Source: Streptomyces sp. 846.5
GTDB taxonomy: Bacteria; Actinomycetota; Actinomycetes; Streptomycetales; Streptomycetaceae
Length of the DNA stretch: 64,000 nt
NCBI RefSeq assembly: GCF_004365705.1
Contig: NZ_SOBN01000002.1
Span: 1,178,001 to 1,242,000 of the forward strand
Direction: 5' to 3'
The translations under genes were made by a program, and so were the position numbers. The notes beneath the pieces were generated by a model. That model made no database searches. It was not told the DNA's origin and saw nothing but the letters and a program-made list of their open reading frames with translations. Numbering within the stretch: position 1 is the stretch's first letter; every line of letters begins with the position of its first letter. Of this stretch, positions 16,923-27,889 are shown piece after piece.

Positions 16923-18185
16923 CAGGGACAGCCCGAGGCCGACGCCGTCGTGGCCATCGCCCGGGTCGAGCCGGCCGCCGGCCTGGAAGATCTGCTCGAC
17001 CATGACGGCGGGGACGCCGGGCCCGTCGTCCCCGACCGCGATCTCGGCGCGGTCCGCCGCCGCCCGGTAGTCGACGGTGATCCGGGTGTCGGCATAGCGG
17101 CGCGCGTTGTCCAGCAGCGGCGCCACTATCCGCTCCAGCAGCGCCGCCGGCACCCCGACCGTTCCGGTGCCGCCGCCCACCGTGATCGGCGCCGCGTCGG
17201 GGTGCTCGGCACGGCTCTGCCGCGCGAGGGCGTCCAGGACCTCCCGGGCCTGGCAGCGGCCGGGGCGGGGGCCGACACCGGGACGGGCCTCGGTCAGCAG
17301 GGTCCGGCAGATGTCCTGCATCCGGGCGGCCGCCTCGCCGATCGCCTGATGGGCCGCGCGCTGTTCGGCGGCGCTGCGGGGACGGCCGGTGAGCCACTCG
17401 GTCTCGGCGCAGATCCGTGCCAGCGGGGTGCGCAGCTCGTGCGAGAGCTCCGCGGTCAGCCGCTGCTCGTCACGCAGGACCGCGGCCATCCGGTCCAGCA
17501 GCGCGTCCAGGTTGGCGCCCAGCTCGGCGAGTTCGGCGGGGCGGCCCTCGGTGCCGAAGTGCTCGTGGATGCCCTGCTCACTGCGCTGCGCGGCGATGGC
17601 GCTCATCTCGGCGACCGGGCGCAGCGCCCGTCCGACGACCGTGCGGGCGACCAGGTAGACGCAGCCGAGCAGCAGCAGGCCCAGGGTGGTCGATCCGGCC
17701 AGCGCGGCGCGGCTGGTGAAGGTGTAGGCGGACAGGCTCGCCTGGGTCACCACGGTGCCGACCTGGTGTCCCGCGTGGGTCAGCGCGACCGCGTACATGC
17801 GCGAGCCGCCGACGGTGACGAACCGTCCGCTCGCGCCGGCCAGGCCGTCGGCGGCGCGCTGCAGCGACGCGTCGGCGTTGGGGCGCTCGATGTTGGTGCT
17901 GCCCTGGTAGATCCACACCCCGGTGTCCAGGATGTTGTCCCCGGAGGTCTCCTGCACGGTGACGGTCCCGTCCGCCTGCACGGTCACCGTGGTGGCGATC
18001 GCGGCGGCGCGGGCCCGCAGCTGCTGATCGGCCTGCTGCCGGAGCTGGTTGTCGAGCACCAGGTTGAAGGCGAGCGTCAGCCCGGTCACCCAGACCGCGG
18101 CCATGGCCAGCGCGAGCAGCGCGAGCCGGCCACGCAGTGTGGAGGGTCGGCGCAGCCGTGGACGGAACGGACGGAACCCTGTCAC
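16830..18185 (-). CDS. Two-component sensor histidine kinase
   Basis: 451 aa from a GTG whose GTGA overlaps the response-regulator stop. Two membrane helices (about 20-42 and 160-182) flank an extracytoplasmic sensor domain; a HAMP-like region follows, then the H-box AELSHELRTPLARI with phospho-acceptor His at about 249, N-box LLDNARRYA, G1 DDGPGVP and G2 GVGLGLSLSRRLA. It should autophosphorylate in response to an unknown outside signal and phosphorylate the OmpR-type partner encoded just upstream. The 3' end overlaps the convergent TetR gene. Confidence 0.92.
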   Translation of the reverse strand: MTGFRPFRPRLRRPSTLRGRLALLALAMAAVWVTGLTLAFNLVLDNQLRQQADQQLRARAAAIATTVTVQADGTVTVQETSGDNILDTGVWIYQGSTNIERPNADASLQRAADGLAGASGRFVTVGGSRMYAVALTHAGHQVGTVVTQASLSAYTFTSRAALAGSTTLGLLLLGCVYLVARTVVGRALRPVAEMSAIAAQRSEQGIHEHFGTEGRPAELAELGANLDALLDRMAAVLRDEQRLTAELSHELRTPLARICAETEWLTGRPRSAAEQRAAHQAIGEAAARMQDICRTLLTEARPGVGPRPGRCQAREVLDALARQSRAEHPDAAPITVGGGTGTVGVPAALLERIVAPLLDNARRYADTRITVDYRAAADRAEIAVGDDGPGVPAVMVEQIFQAGGRLDPGDGHDGVGLGLSLSRRLARATGGDVTLRATARGACFVVRLPLA

Positions 18186-18850
18186 GAGTACCGGTAGCCC
18201 ACACCGCGCACGGTGTCGATGCCGTGCTCGCCGTCCACCTCACGCAGCTTGCGGCGCACCCGCAGCAGGTACTGGTCCAGGGTGTTGTCGCTCACCTGCG
18301 CCCCCTGGGGCCAGCCCGCGCGCACCAGGGCCCGCCTCCGGACGGCTGCGCCCGGGGCGGACATCAGGCAGGCCAGCAGCCGGAACTCGGTCGGCGTCAG
18401 CGGCACCGGAGCCCGGTCGGCACTGCGCAGGGTGTGGGTGAGCGGATCGAGCCGCGGCCCGTCGTCCTCCGACCCGACGACCCGGCCGGTGCGGTGCAGC
18501 GCGGCCCGCAGCCGGGCCGCGAGCTCGGTCATGTGGAACGGCTTGCCCAGGTAGTCGTCGCCGCCGGCGGCGAATCCGGACAGCCGGTCGGTGATGGTGT
18601 CGTGCGCGGTCAGGAACACCACCGGGGCGCTCACCCCGGCCGCGCGCATGGCCTGGCAGACGTCGCGGCCGTCCGAGTCCGGCAGGCCCACGTCCAGGAC
18701 GACCGCGTCCACGTCCGGGTCGATGCTGCGCAGGGCCGCGGCGCCGTCCATGGCGGTGCGGACGGCGAAGGACTCCTCGCGCAGCCCCCGCGCCAGCACC
18801 TCGCGCAGCCCGTGGTCATCCTCGACAACCAGCACAAGTGGTTCGATCAT
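18182..18850 (-). CDS. OmpR/PhoB-family response regulator
   Basis: 222 aa from ATG 18850. The receiver domain has acidic E10-D11-D12, phospho-Asp in VLDVGLPDSDG at about residue 53, the Thr in VFLTAHD and Lys in YLGKPF; the C-terminal winged helix (about 130-222) carries LTPTEFRLLACLMSAPG and VRRKLREVDGEHGIDTVRGVGYRYS. It is translated in a coupled pair with the kinase and is divergent from a COG4705-type membrane protein gene, which is a natural target candidate. Confidence 0.93.
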   Translation of the reverse strand: MIEPLVLVVEDDHGLREVLARGLREESFAVRTAMDGAAALRSIDPDVDAVVLDVGLPDSDGRDVCQAMRAAGVSAPVVFLTAHDTITDRLSGFAAGGDDYLGKPFHMTELAARLRAALHRTGRVVGSEDDGPRLDPLTHTLRSADRAPVPLTPTEFRLLACLMSAPGAAVRRRALVRAGWPQGAQVSDNTLDQYLLRVRRKLREVDGEHGIDTVRGVGYRYS

Positions 18851-18965
18851 GGGCGAAATTATCGCTCCCCGAGCTGGCAGCGCCCTGTAGACCCGCTGTC
18901 CGCCCGGGCGCCCGCACAGCCGGCCGCTCAGGATATGTTCAGGTCCCAGAGGCAACGGTGGCCCC

Positions 18966-19757
18966 ATGACTACTACCATCAGGCAGGCGCCGTCGACCGC
19001 GAGCAGTGCCCGGGGCATCCTCAGCAAGGTGCCGGAAGTCACACTGTATTTCTGGGTCATCAAGGTCCTGTGCACGACCGTCGGCGAGACGGCGGCGGAC
19101 TTCCTCAACACCAACCTGAACATGGGGCTGACCAGGACCAGCCTGGTCATGACCGCACTGCTGGCCGCCGTGCTGGTGGCGCAGTTCCGCGCGCGCCGCT
19201 ACGTCCCCGGGCTGTACTGGCTCGTGGTGGTGCTGATCAGCGTCGTGGGCACCCTGGTCAGCGACAACCTGACCGACAACTTCGGCGTCTCGCTGACCGT
19301 CACCACCACGGTGTTCGCCATCGCGCTCGCCGTCACCTTCGCCGCCTGGTACCGGGTCGAGGGCACGCTCTCCATCCACTCGGTGCGGACCACCCGCCGC
19401 GAGGCCTTCTACTGGCTCACCATCCTGTTCACCTTCGCGCTGGGGACCTCGGCCGGCGACCTGGTCGCCGAGCGCCTGAACCTGGGGTACTGGCTCTCCG
19501 CCGTCCTCTTCGCGGCGGTCATCGCCGCGGTCGCCGTCGCGCACCTGGTGTTCGGCGTGAACGCGGTGCTGTCGTTCTGGATCGCCTATATCCTCACCCG
19601 CCCGCTGGGCGCCTCCCTCGGCGACTACCTCTCCCAGAACCGCAGCGACGGCGGACTGGGGCTGGGCACGGTCGGCACCAGCGTCCTGTTCCTGACGGTC
19701 ATCCTGGGCATGGTCGTCTACCTGAGCGTCAGCGGGCGCGACCGCGAGCAGCGGGAG

Positions 19758-19769
<12 letters not shown>
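18966..19769 (+). CDS. COG4705-type multi-pass membrane protein
   Basis: 267 aa. The opening KVPEVTLYFWVIKVLCTTVGETAADFL and a later repeat-like FTFALGTSAGDLVAERLNLGYW are the hallmarks of the COG4705 uncharacterised membrane protein family; about eight hydrophobic helices alternate with short loops, and the two halves look like an internal duplication. Function is unknown. Divergent from the response regulator gene. Its last 12 bases overlap the end of the convergent ABC ATPase gene. Confidence 0.75.
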
Positions 19770-21821
<2,052 letters not shown>

Positions 21822-21851
21822 CCGTGTCGTCCTCAACTCCGTTTGCAGCGG

Positions 21852-22751
21852 TCAGGGTTGTTGCAGTCGGACGTCCAGCGCGTCGTGGACCGCGTCGCCG
21901 ATCAGGTTGAACGCCACCACGGTGACGATCAGGATCCCCGCGGGCGGGTACACCAGCCACCAGTAGCCGTCGTACAGGGAGTTGAGGCCGGCCGAGAGCA
22001 TGGTGCCCCAGTCGGCGTGCGGCGGTGGCAGCCCGAGCCCGAGGAAGCTGAGGGCCGACAGGGTGAGGATCGAGTCGGCGATGGTGAAGGTGCCGCTGAC
22101 GATGATCACGCCCGCGGCGTTGGGGATCAGATGGCGCAGCACGATGCGCCGTCCGGTGCCGCCCATCATCCGCGCCGCCTGCACGAACTCCCTGGTCCGC
22201 AGGGAGAGTACCTCTCCCCGGACCAGCCGCGCGGCGCCGAGCCAGGACAGCAGCGACAACAGCAGCACGATCCCCCACAGGGTGGGCGTGAACACGCTGA
22301 CCATGATCAGCAGCAGCACGATCCCGGGGACGGCGAGGAAAGTGTCGATGACCCGCATCATCACCGCGTCGACGATGCCGCCGACATAGCCGGCGAAGGC
22401 GCCGTACAGCGTGCCGATGACGGTCGTGGTGACGGCCACCGCGAAGCCGAGTTCGAGCGAGGACCGGCCGCCCTCCATCAACCGTCCCAGCACGTCGTAC
22501 CCGGAGGCGTCGGTGCCCAGCGGATACCCGCTGCCCGGTGGGAGATCGGCCAGGTCCAGCTGCACCGTCACCTGGTCGGTCCGGTACAGCAGCGGCCCGA
22601 CGAAGCAGAACGCGGCGATCACCGCGACCATGCCCACCCCGACCAGGGCCCGCCGGTTGCGGACGAACGCCTCCGCCAGCAGCCGTCCGGAGCCGCGCGG
22701 CACCACCGTCGGGAGGTCCACGGGCGTGTCCAAGGGTTCAAGCGTCGACAT
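21852..22751 (-). CDS. ABC transporter permease, DppC type
   Basis: 299 aa. N-terminal OppC-type leader ([31 protein letters not shown]), about six helices, and the EAA loop [38 protein letters not shown] that contacts the ATPase. Its start overlaps the end of the DppB-type gene by 14 bp, typical of translational coupling. It forms the inner-membrane channel with DppB. Confidence 0.92.
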   Translation of the reverse strand: MSTLEPLDTPVDLPTVVPRGSGRLLAEAFVRNRRALVGVGMVAVIAAFCFVGPLLYRTDQVTVQLDLADLPPGSGYPLGTDASGYDVLGRLMEGGRSSLELGFAVAVTTTVIGTLYGAFAGYVGGIVDAVMMRVIDTFLAVPGIVLLLIMVSVFTPTLWGIVLLLSLLSWLGAARLVRGEVLSLRTREFVQAARMMGGTGRRIVLRHLIPNAAGVIIVSGTFTIADSILTLSALSFLGLGLPPPHADWGTMLSAGLNSLYDGYWWLVYPPAGILIVTVVAFNLIGDAVHDALDVRLQQP

Positions 22752-23691
22752 AGCGGATCCGGGGGTCGAGGAGGCTGTAGGCGATGTCGGCGAAGAGGCT
22801 GCCGAGGACGGTGGCCACCCCGACCACCAGGGTCGATCCGAGCATGATCGGGTAGTCCTTGCTGGTGGCCGCCTGGTAGAACAGCAGCCCCATTCCTGGG
22901 TAGTTGAAGACGGACTCGGCGATCACCGCACCGGCCACCACGCTCGGGGCCGACAGCCCCAGCACGGTGATGACCGGCAGCAGGGAGTTGCGCAGCACGT
23001 GCCGGCGCAGCACCAGTCGCTCCGGCAGGCCCTTGGAACGGGCGACCTGCACGTACTCCTGGGCCAGGGTGTTGATGGCCGAGGACCGCATGTACCGGCT
23101 GAAGCCGGCCACGCTGACCAGGGTCAGCGTGACCACCGGCAGCACCAGGGCGCGCGGGTCGGCCAGGATCCCGGCGACGGTCTCAGCCTGGGGCGCCTCG
23201 GAGGGCAGCAGGTGCAGCTGCACCGAGAAGACCGCGATCAGCAGCAGGGCGAAGAAGAAGTCCGGCATCGAGTACAGCACGAAGGAGACGACGGTGAGGA
23301 CGTGGTCCGCGACCCGGCCCCGGCGCACCGCCTGGAAGATCCCCATCGGCAGCGCGACCGCGAGCGCGAGCAGGGTGGACAGCCCCAGCAGCACGGCGTC
23401 ACGCGGCAGCCGCTGCGCGATCAGCGTGGACACCGGCTGGTTGAGCGAGTACGACGTGCCGAAGTTGCCCTCAGCAGCCTCCTTCACAAAGGACACGAAC
23501 TGCGCCGCCAACGGCCGGTCCAGGCCGTTGGCAGCATTGAACACGGCGATCCGCTCGGCGGTGGCCCGGGTCCCCAGGGTGGCCCGGGCGGCACTGCCCG
23601 GCACGAGGTGGATCATGACGAACGTCAGGACCATGACGCCCATCACCACCACGATCGCCTCCCCGGTCCGGCGGATCAGAAAGGCGGTCAC
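22738..23691 (-). CDS. ABC transporter permease, DppB type
   Basis: 317 aa from a GTG at 23691, 10 bp after the binding-protein stop. Matches the DppB/OppB pattern: FLIRRTGEAIVVVMGVMVLTFVMIHLVPGS, then RLPRDAVLLGLSTLLALAVALPMGI and the coupling loop STLAQEYVQVARSKGLPERLVLRRHVLRNSLLPVITV (six helices in total). Partner of the DppC-type permease. Confidence 0.92.
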   Translation of the reverse strand: MTAFLIRRTGEAIVVVMGVMVLTFVMIHLVPGSAARATLGTRATAERIAVFNAANGLDRPLAAQFVSFVKEAAEGNFGTSYSLNQPVSTLIAQRLPRDAVLLGLSTLLALAVALPMGIFQAVRRGRVADHVLTVVSFVLYSMPDFFFALLLIAVFSVQLHLLPSEAPQAETVAGILADPRALVLPVVTLTLVSVAGFSRYMRSSAINTLAQEYVQVARSKGLPERLVLRRHVLRNSLLPVITVLGLSAPSVVAGAVIAESVFNYPGMGLLFYQAATSKDYPIMLGSTLVVGVATVLGSLFADIAYSLLDPRIRYVDA

Positions 23692-23701
23692 AGCGTCCCC
23701 G

Positions 23702-25546
23702 TCACGACGTGTAGCCCCAGTCCTCGAAGTTCTGCGCGCCCGAGAACGGGTTGAGCGGGACGACGCCCTGCAGGTTCTTCCGGTAGACCAGCAGGCTCTC
23801 GCGCAGGGGGAGCCACAGCCAGGGGAGTTGCTGGGCCGCGTAGTCCTCGTACTGCGTGAACACCTGGGCCGAGGAACCGTACTCGGTGGCCTTGATCAGC
23901 TGGTCCATGGTCGGGTCGGAGTAGCCGCCGGAGTTGGCGGAGCCGCCGGTGTCAAAGAACCCGGTGCCGTTGGGGTAGAGCGGGTACGGGTTGTAGCCGA
24001 ACTCCGCGAGCTGCCAGCCGCAGCCGGATGCCGGGTGGGAGGCCGCGGTGCAGGTGCCGATCGTGCTGATCAGCGTGTTGAACGGCTCCGACTTGAGGTT
24101 GACGGTGATGCCCGCCTGGGCCTCCGAGGACTTGATGGCGGCGTTCTGCTCGTCCGTGGTGGCCCGGCCGGAGGAGTACAGCAGGTTGAAGGTCAGCGCC
24201 TGACCGGCCGCGATGCCCGCTCCGCACTGCGTAGCGCCGGTCCCAGGGCTGGCGCAGGTCGTCGTCCCGCCCGGCGCCACCGTCCAACCGTGCGCCTGCA
24301 GCAGGGCCTTGGCCTTGGCCGGGTCGTACGGGTACGGTCCGCCGGCCTTCTCCAGCGGTGAGGCCCACGCCCCGGTGGCCTTGACCGGCACCGGCCCGTT
24401 ACCCGGATCCGCGTAGCCGTTGTAGACCTTGGAGACGATCTGGTTGCGGTCGATCAGGTACTCCATCGCCTGCCGGACGTACAGCTGGCGGAGCAGGGCT
24501 CCGACCGCGGAGTTGTAGAGATTGGGTTCGATCTCGGCCACGCCGGGGATCGGCACGCTGGCGATCGAGTATCCGCTCGACTCCAGCGCCTGCGCCTGCT
24601 TGACGTCGGTCAGCGGCAGCGACGCGATGTCGAGGGCACTGCCCGAGCGCAGCGCGTTGATCTCGGGGGTGTCGGAGGTGAAGGGCGAGAAGACGACCTT
24701 GTCCAGGGTCGGCCTCGTCGTGCCGGAGTACTGCGTGTTGGGGACGTAGCTGTAGTAGCCGTTGCTCCGGAACTCGGACAGCTTCCACGGCCCGTCGACG
24801 ACCTGCCAGAGCAGGTTGGTGGTGAAGGCGGTCGTCTTGGCGCCCTCCTTCTGCAGGTAGGCGTACACGGCCTTGGCGCCCGCAGTGGTGGTGTCGTCGT
24901 CCCCGACCGCGCCGGTCGCCGAGGTCTTGTCCCAGGCGTGCTGGGGCAGCAGCGGGATGGTGCTGAGGACGTCGTCGGTGTAGAAGTCCGGGTTGTACGC
25001 CTGGGTGAGGTCCAGCACCACGGTGTGGGCGTCCGGGGTGGACACCTTGGCGACGTCCTCGGGGAAGAGTCCGACCAGGTGGGCGTTCCAGTTCGAGGCG
25101 TTCGCCTTCAGCAGGTTGTAGACAAAGGAGAAGTCCCGGCTGGTGACCGGCTGTCCGTCGGACCAGTTCCAGCTCTTGAGGGTGATGGTGATCCGCTTGT
25201 CGCCGTTGGAGTAGTCAAGGGAGCTGAACAGGCTCTTGTCCTTGTTCACCACCGAGTTGGCGCCTTCCCCCGCGTAGACCAGGTACGGCCACAGGGGCTG
25301 GGTGAGGTTGGCGTTGTAGCCGTTCTGGTTGGTCGCCGGAGCCAGCGGGAAGATGAAGTCGGGCTGCGCGCCCACCTCCGCGATGGTGACCGTCCCGCCC
25401 TTCTTGACCGGGAGCTTCGTCGCACTGGCGCTCTCGCCGTTGCTGATCGCCCCGTGGGCGCTCCCGCCGCCTCCCGAGCAACCGACGGCAACGACCGCCA
25501 GGGCTGTCGCGCCCGCAGCGAGTCTCAGTCGTTGGATAGCGCGCAT
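23702..25546 (-). CDS. ABC transporter substrate-binding lipoprotein (SBP_bac_5 family)
   Basis: 614 aa from ATG 25546, which gives a clean lipoprotein signal (RLAAGATALAVVAVGC, Cys 23); ATG 25573 and GTG 25576 add a charged N-terminal stretch. Family 5 binding proteins catch peptides and related solutes outside the membrane. Visible are the start of the mature domain KKGGTVTIAEVGAQPDFIFP, SWNWSDGQPVTSRDFSFVYNLL, and LYVRQAMEYLIDRNQIV. First gene of a four-gene operon (binding protein, DppB, DppC, double ATPase). The substrate cannot be called from sequence; sulfur context downstream makes glutathione or sulfur-containing peptides a reasonable guess only. Confidence 0.92.
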   Translation of the reverse strand: MRAIQRLRLAAGATALAVVAVGCSGGGGSAHGAISNGESASATKLPVKKGGTVTIAEVGAQPDFIFPLAPATNQNGYNANLTQPLWPYLVYAGEGANSVVNKDKSLFSSLDYSNGDKRITITLKSWNWSDGQPVTSRDFSFVYNLLKANASNWNAHLVGLFPEDVAKVSTPDAHTVVLDLTQAYNPDFYTDDVLSTIPLLPQHAWDKTSATGAVGDDDTTTAGAKAVYAYLQKEGAKTTAFTTNLLWQVVDGPWKLSEFRSNGYYSYVPNTQYSGTTRPTLDKVVFSPFTSDTPEINALRSGSALDIASLPLTDVKQAQALESSGYSIASVPIPGVAEIEPNLYNSAVGALLRQLYVRQAMEYLIDRNQIVSKVYNGYADPGNGPVPVKATGAWASPLEKAGGPYPYDPAKAKALLQAHGWTVAPGGTTTCASPGTGATQCGAGIAAGQALTFNLLYSSGRATTDEQNAAIKSSEAQAGITVNLKSEPFNTLISTIGTCTAASHPASGCGWQLAEFGYNPYPLYPNGTGFFDTGGSANSGGYSDPTMDQLIKATEYGSSAQVFTQYEDYAAQQLPWLWLPLRESLLVYRKNLQGVVPLNPFSGAQNFEDWGYTS

Positions 25547-25824
25547 GCGTGTCACCGTCTCCCTCGTTGGCATCACACCGTGTCCGAACCGGTCATATTT
25601 TCAACATGCCCATGACATCATCCGTCGCCGGGGTTTACCCGTACCCCAACCGGTCCATGCCCGGCCCGGCGTCACACTGTCATGATCATGGCTCATTGAT
25701 AGCAGCGACCCGCAGCCGCTCACAACGCTTCGAATGTTGCAGCATTGCGAAATATGCCGCGGCAGTGTGTCGGGCAGTCCGGAACCGTTGACCGAGTTGC
25801 TCGACCTCTGCTGAACTCACGCCC

Positions 25825-25902
25825 ATGAAGCCGCAGCTGGAACTCGTTCGGCGGCGCCACATCGACCTGGCGCACGTCTCCAGCACGTTCTGTTGTCGCT
25901 GA
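25825..25902 (+). CDS. Putative cysteine-responsive leader peptide upstream of ssuCBA
   Basis: 25 codons: MKPQLELV, then RRRHIDLAHVSSTFCCR and stop. The core R-R-H-[IV]-D-L followed by V-x-S and adjacent Cys codons matches short actinobacterial leader peptides annotated in front of sulfur-metabolism genes; polycysteine leaders act as cysteine-responsive attenuators in mycobacteria. Here the tandem Cys codons are at 23-24, just before the stop, followed by two overlapping hairpins and, 298 bp on, ssuC. Stalling for lack of Cys-tRNA would favour read-through into the sulfonate operon. No strong Shine-Dalgarno is visible. Confidence 0.75.
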   Translation: MKPQLELVRRRHIDLAHVSSTFCCR

Positions 25903-25912
25903 CCCGGCACAC

Positions 25913-25944
25913 GGCCCCCTAATCGGGCCAGGACCATCGTCCTG
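25913..25944 (+). promoter_or_regulatory. Overlapping hairpins behind the ssu leader peptide (candidate attenuator)
   Basis: GGCCC (25913-25917) pairs with GGGCC (25925-25929), and CAGGAC (25929-25934) pairs perfectly with GTCCTG (25939-25944) around CATC. The two share base 25929, so they may be alternative. They begin 10 nt after the leader stop. The 25903-26200 interval otherwise holds no gene. Confidence 0.45.
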
Positions 25945-26200
25945 CCGACCTCTTTCTCCGACTCCTCTGTGCAACTGCGCCGAGCAGCACATTCCGTACC
26001 CGGAGATCGGGCGGTCGCCCGGGAACCTGCCGCGCCGTCAATCGATCCGAGGGCGCAGAGGCGACGTGCCGTCAAGTGCGGCACCGCAACGCCGACATTC
26101 ACCCAACACGCCTGGCAGTGCGCCAACTTCAGCAAAAGGAACGCTCCATGCCCGCGTCCGTCCGCACACCCACGAGACACCTCCAAGAAGGCAGGGCCAC

Positions 26201-27103
26201 ATGAGCGAGATCCGCCTCGCGGCGCCGGCCATCGGCTCGGGCGCCGCAACCGCGACCGCGACCGCGACGAGCACCAGCGAGCGTGAGGTCTTCCTGCCGC
26301 GCGACGCACGTCGCCGGACCCTGTTCGCCAGCCTGCGCGAACGCCTGCGCTGGCCGCTCGGCATCTACACGACCCCGGTCGCGATCCTCGTCGCCTGGGA
26401 GATCCTTTCCAGGGCCGGGGTGGTGGCGCAGACCTACGCCCCGGCTCCGACCTCCATCGTGAGATCCGCCGTCGACCTGTGGCAGCAGGGCGTCCTCGGG
26501 CCGGACCTGGCCGTCTCACTGCGAAGGGCCGTCATAGGTCTCGCGATCGGACTGACGGTGGGCATCCTCTCCGGGGTGCTCGGCGGTCTGCTGCGCACCG
26601 GTGAGTACCTCTTCAACGGTGTCGTCCAGGTACTGAACACGATCCCGCTGCTGGCGGTGCTGCCGCTGATGATCGTGTGGTTCGGCATCGACGAGCTGAC
26701 CAAGGTGCTGCTGATCTCGTTCGGCGCCGGCGTCCCGATGTACCTCAACCTGTTCGCCGCGATCCGGGGTGTCGACCAGCGCCTGATCGAAATGGCGAAG
26801 ACCACGGGAGCGGGCCCCTGGCGCCTGGTGACGCGGGTGCTGGTGCCCGGAGCCCTGCCGGGGTTCCTGGTCGGCCTCCGGTTCTCCCTCGCCTACAGCA
26901 TCCTGGGCCTGGTCGCCGCCGAGACCATCAACGCCAACGAGGGCCTCGGCTTCCTCATCACCCAGGGCCAGACCTACCTGCAGACCGGCCAGGTCTTCGT
27001 CGGGCTGGCCATCTACTCCCTCCTCGGCCTGGTCGCCGACCAGTTCGTCCGGATTCTCGAGCGGGTGCTGCTGCGGTGGCGCCCCGGATATGAGGCGGCA
27101 TGA
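26201..27103 (+). CDS. ssuC: Aliphatic sulfonate-type ABC transporter permease
   Basis: 300 aa from ATG 26201; open frame upstream lacks family similarity. Six helices and the coupling loop EMAKTTGAGPWRLVTRVLVPGALPGFL match SsuC/TauC permeases; the N-terminal 40 residues are Ala/Thr-rich (ATATATATS) and probably cytoplasmic and disordered. With SsuB and SsuA it would import alkanesulfonates as a sulfur source. Stop and ssuB start overlap in ATGA. Closely related families import taurine, nitrate or thiamine precursors; the sulfonate call rests on the leader peptide, the FMN reductase and monooxygenase neighbours. Confidence 0.85.
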   Translation: MSEIRLAAPAIGSGAATATATATSTSEREVFLPRDARRRTLFASLRERLRWPLGIYTTPVAILVAWEILSRAGVVAQTYAPAPTSIVRSAVDLWQQGVLGPDLAVSLRRAVIGLAIGLTVGILSGVLGGLLRTGEYLFNGVVQVLNTIPLLAVLPLMIVWFGIDELTKVLLISFGAGVPMYLNLFAAIRGVDQRLIEMAKTTGAGPWRLVTRVLVPGALPGFLVGLRFSLAYSILGLVAAETINANEGLGFLITQGQTYLQTGQVFVGLAIYSLLGLVADQFVRILERVLLRWRPGYEAA

Positions 27104-27837
27104 GCACCACGGTTGCGACCCGCACCCGGCGGCAGGCCGGGGTCCTGGTCGAGGGGGTGGTCCGCAGGTTCGGCGACCGGGTGGTGCTCGACCACCTGGA
27201 CCTGACCATCGCCGACGACGAACTGGTGGTCCTGCTCGGCCCCTCCGGCTGCGGCAAGAGCACCCTGCTGCGCCTGCTCGCCGGGCTGGACCGGCCCGAC
27301 GGCGGCCTGGTGGAGGTCCCGGCGAAGCGCGCGATCGTGTTCCAGGCAGACCGACTGCTGCCCTGGCAGCGGGTGCTGCGCAATGTCACGCTCGGCCTGC
27401 GCGGACCGGACGCGGAGCAGCGCGCCCTGGACGTACTCGCCGAGGTCGGACTCGCGGGCCGCGAGCGGGCCTGGCCCAAGGAGCTCTCCGGTGGCGAGGC
27501 CCAGCGGGTGTCGCTGGCGCGGGCGTTGGTCTCGGAGCCCGAACTCGTGCTGCTGGACGAGCCGTTCGCGGCCCTCGACGCGATCACCCGGCTACGCATG
27601 CACGGCCTGGTGCGGGCGCTGCGCAGCAAGCACCACGCGGCCATGCTGCTGGTCACCCACGACGTCGACGAGGCGATCGCACTGGCGGACCGCATCGTCG
27701 TCATGGCCGACGGCCGCATCGGCGCCTCGCACCTCGTCCAACTCTCCGCCACCGAACGCGAGACGAGCGCCGCCCGCGAGGAGCTCCGCTCGGCGCTCCT
27801 GGACGACCTCGGCCTCGGCCTCACCGACCACCCCTGA
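27100..27837 (+). CDS. ssuB: Aliphatic sulfonate-type ABC transporter ATP-binding protein
   Basis: 245 aa. Walker A GPSGCGKST (47-55), Q-loop VFQADRLLPWQ, signature LSGGEAQRVSLARAL, Walker B LVLLDEPFAALD and switch His VTHDVDEA are all present. Matches the SsuB/TauB/NrtD group. ATG 27100 overlaps the ssuC stop. Cytoplasmic ATPase of the importer. Confidence 0.9.
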   Translation: MSTTVATRTRRQAGVLVEGVVRRFGDRVVLDHLDLTIADDELVVLLGPSGCGKSTLLRLLAGLDRPDGGLVEVPAKRAIVFQADRLLPWQRVLRNVTLGLRGPDAEQRALDVLAEVGLAGRERAWPKELSGGEAQRVSLARALVSEPELVLLDEPFAALDAITRLRMHGLVRALRSKHHAAMLLVTHDVDEAIALADRIVVMADGRIGASHLVQLSATERETSAAREELRSALLDDLGLGLTDHP

Positions 27838-27889
27838 CCCGACCTCTCCCGCACACTCCCACAACAGCACAGAAAGCACGTGAGAACCC

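Noticed and set aside
25686-26519. Long minus-strand open frame over the ssu leader region and ssuC start
   Set aside because: Arg/Pro/Ser-rich, no ribosome site, and overlaps the confident ssuC coding region on the other strand.
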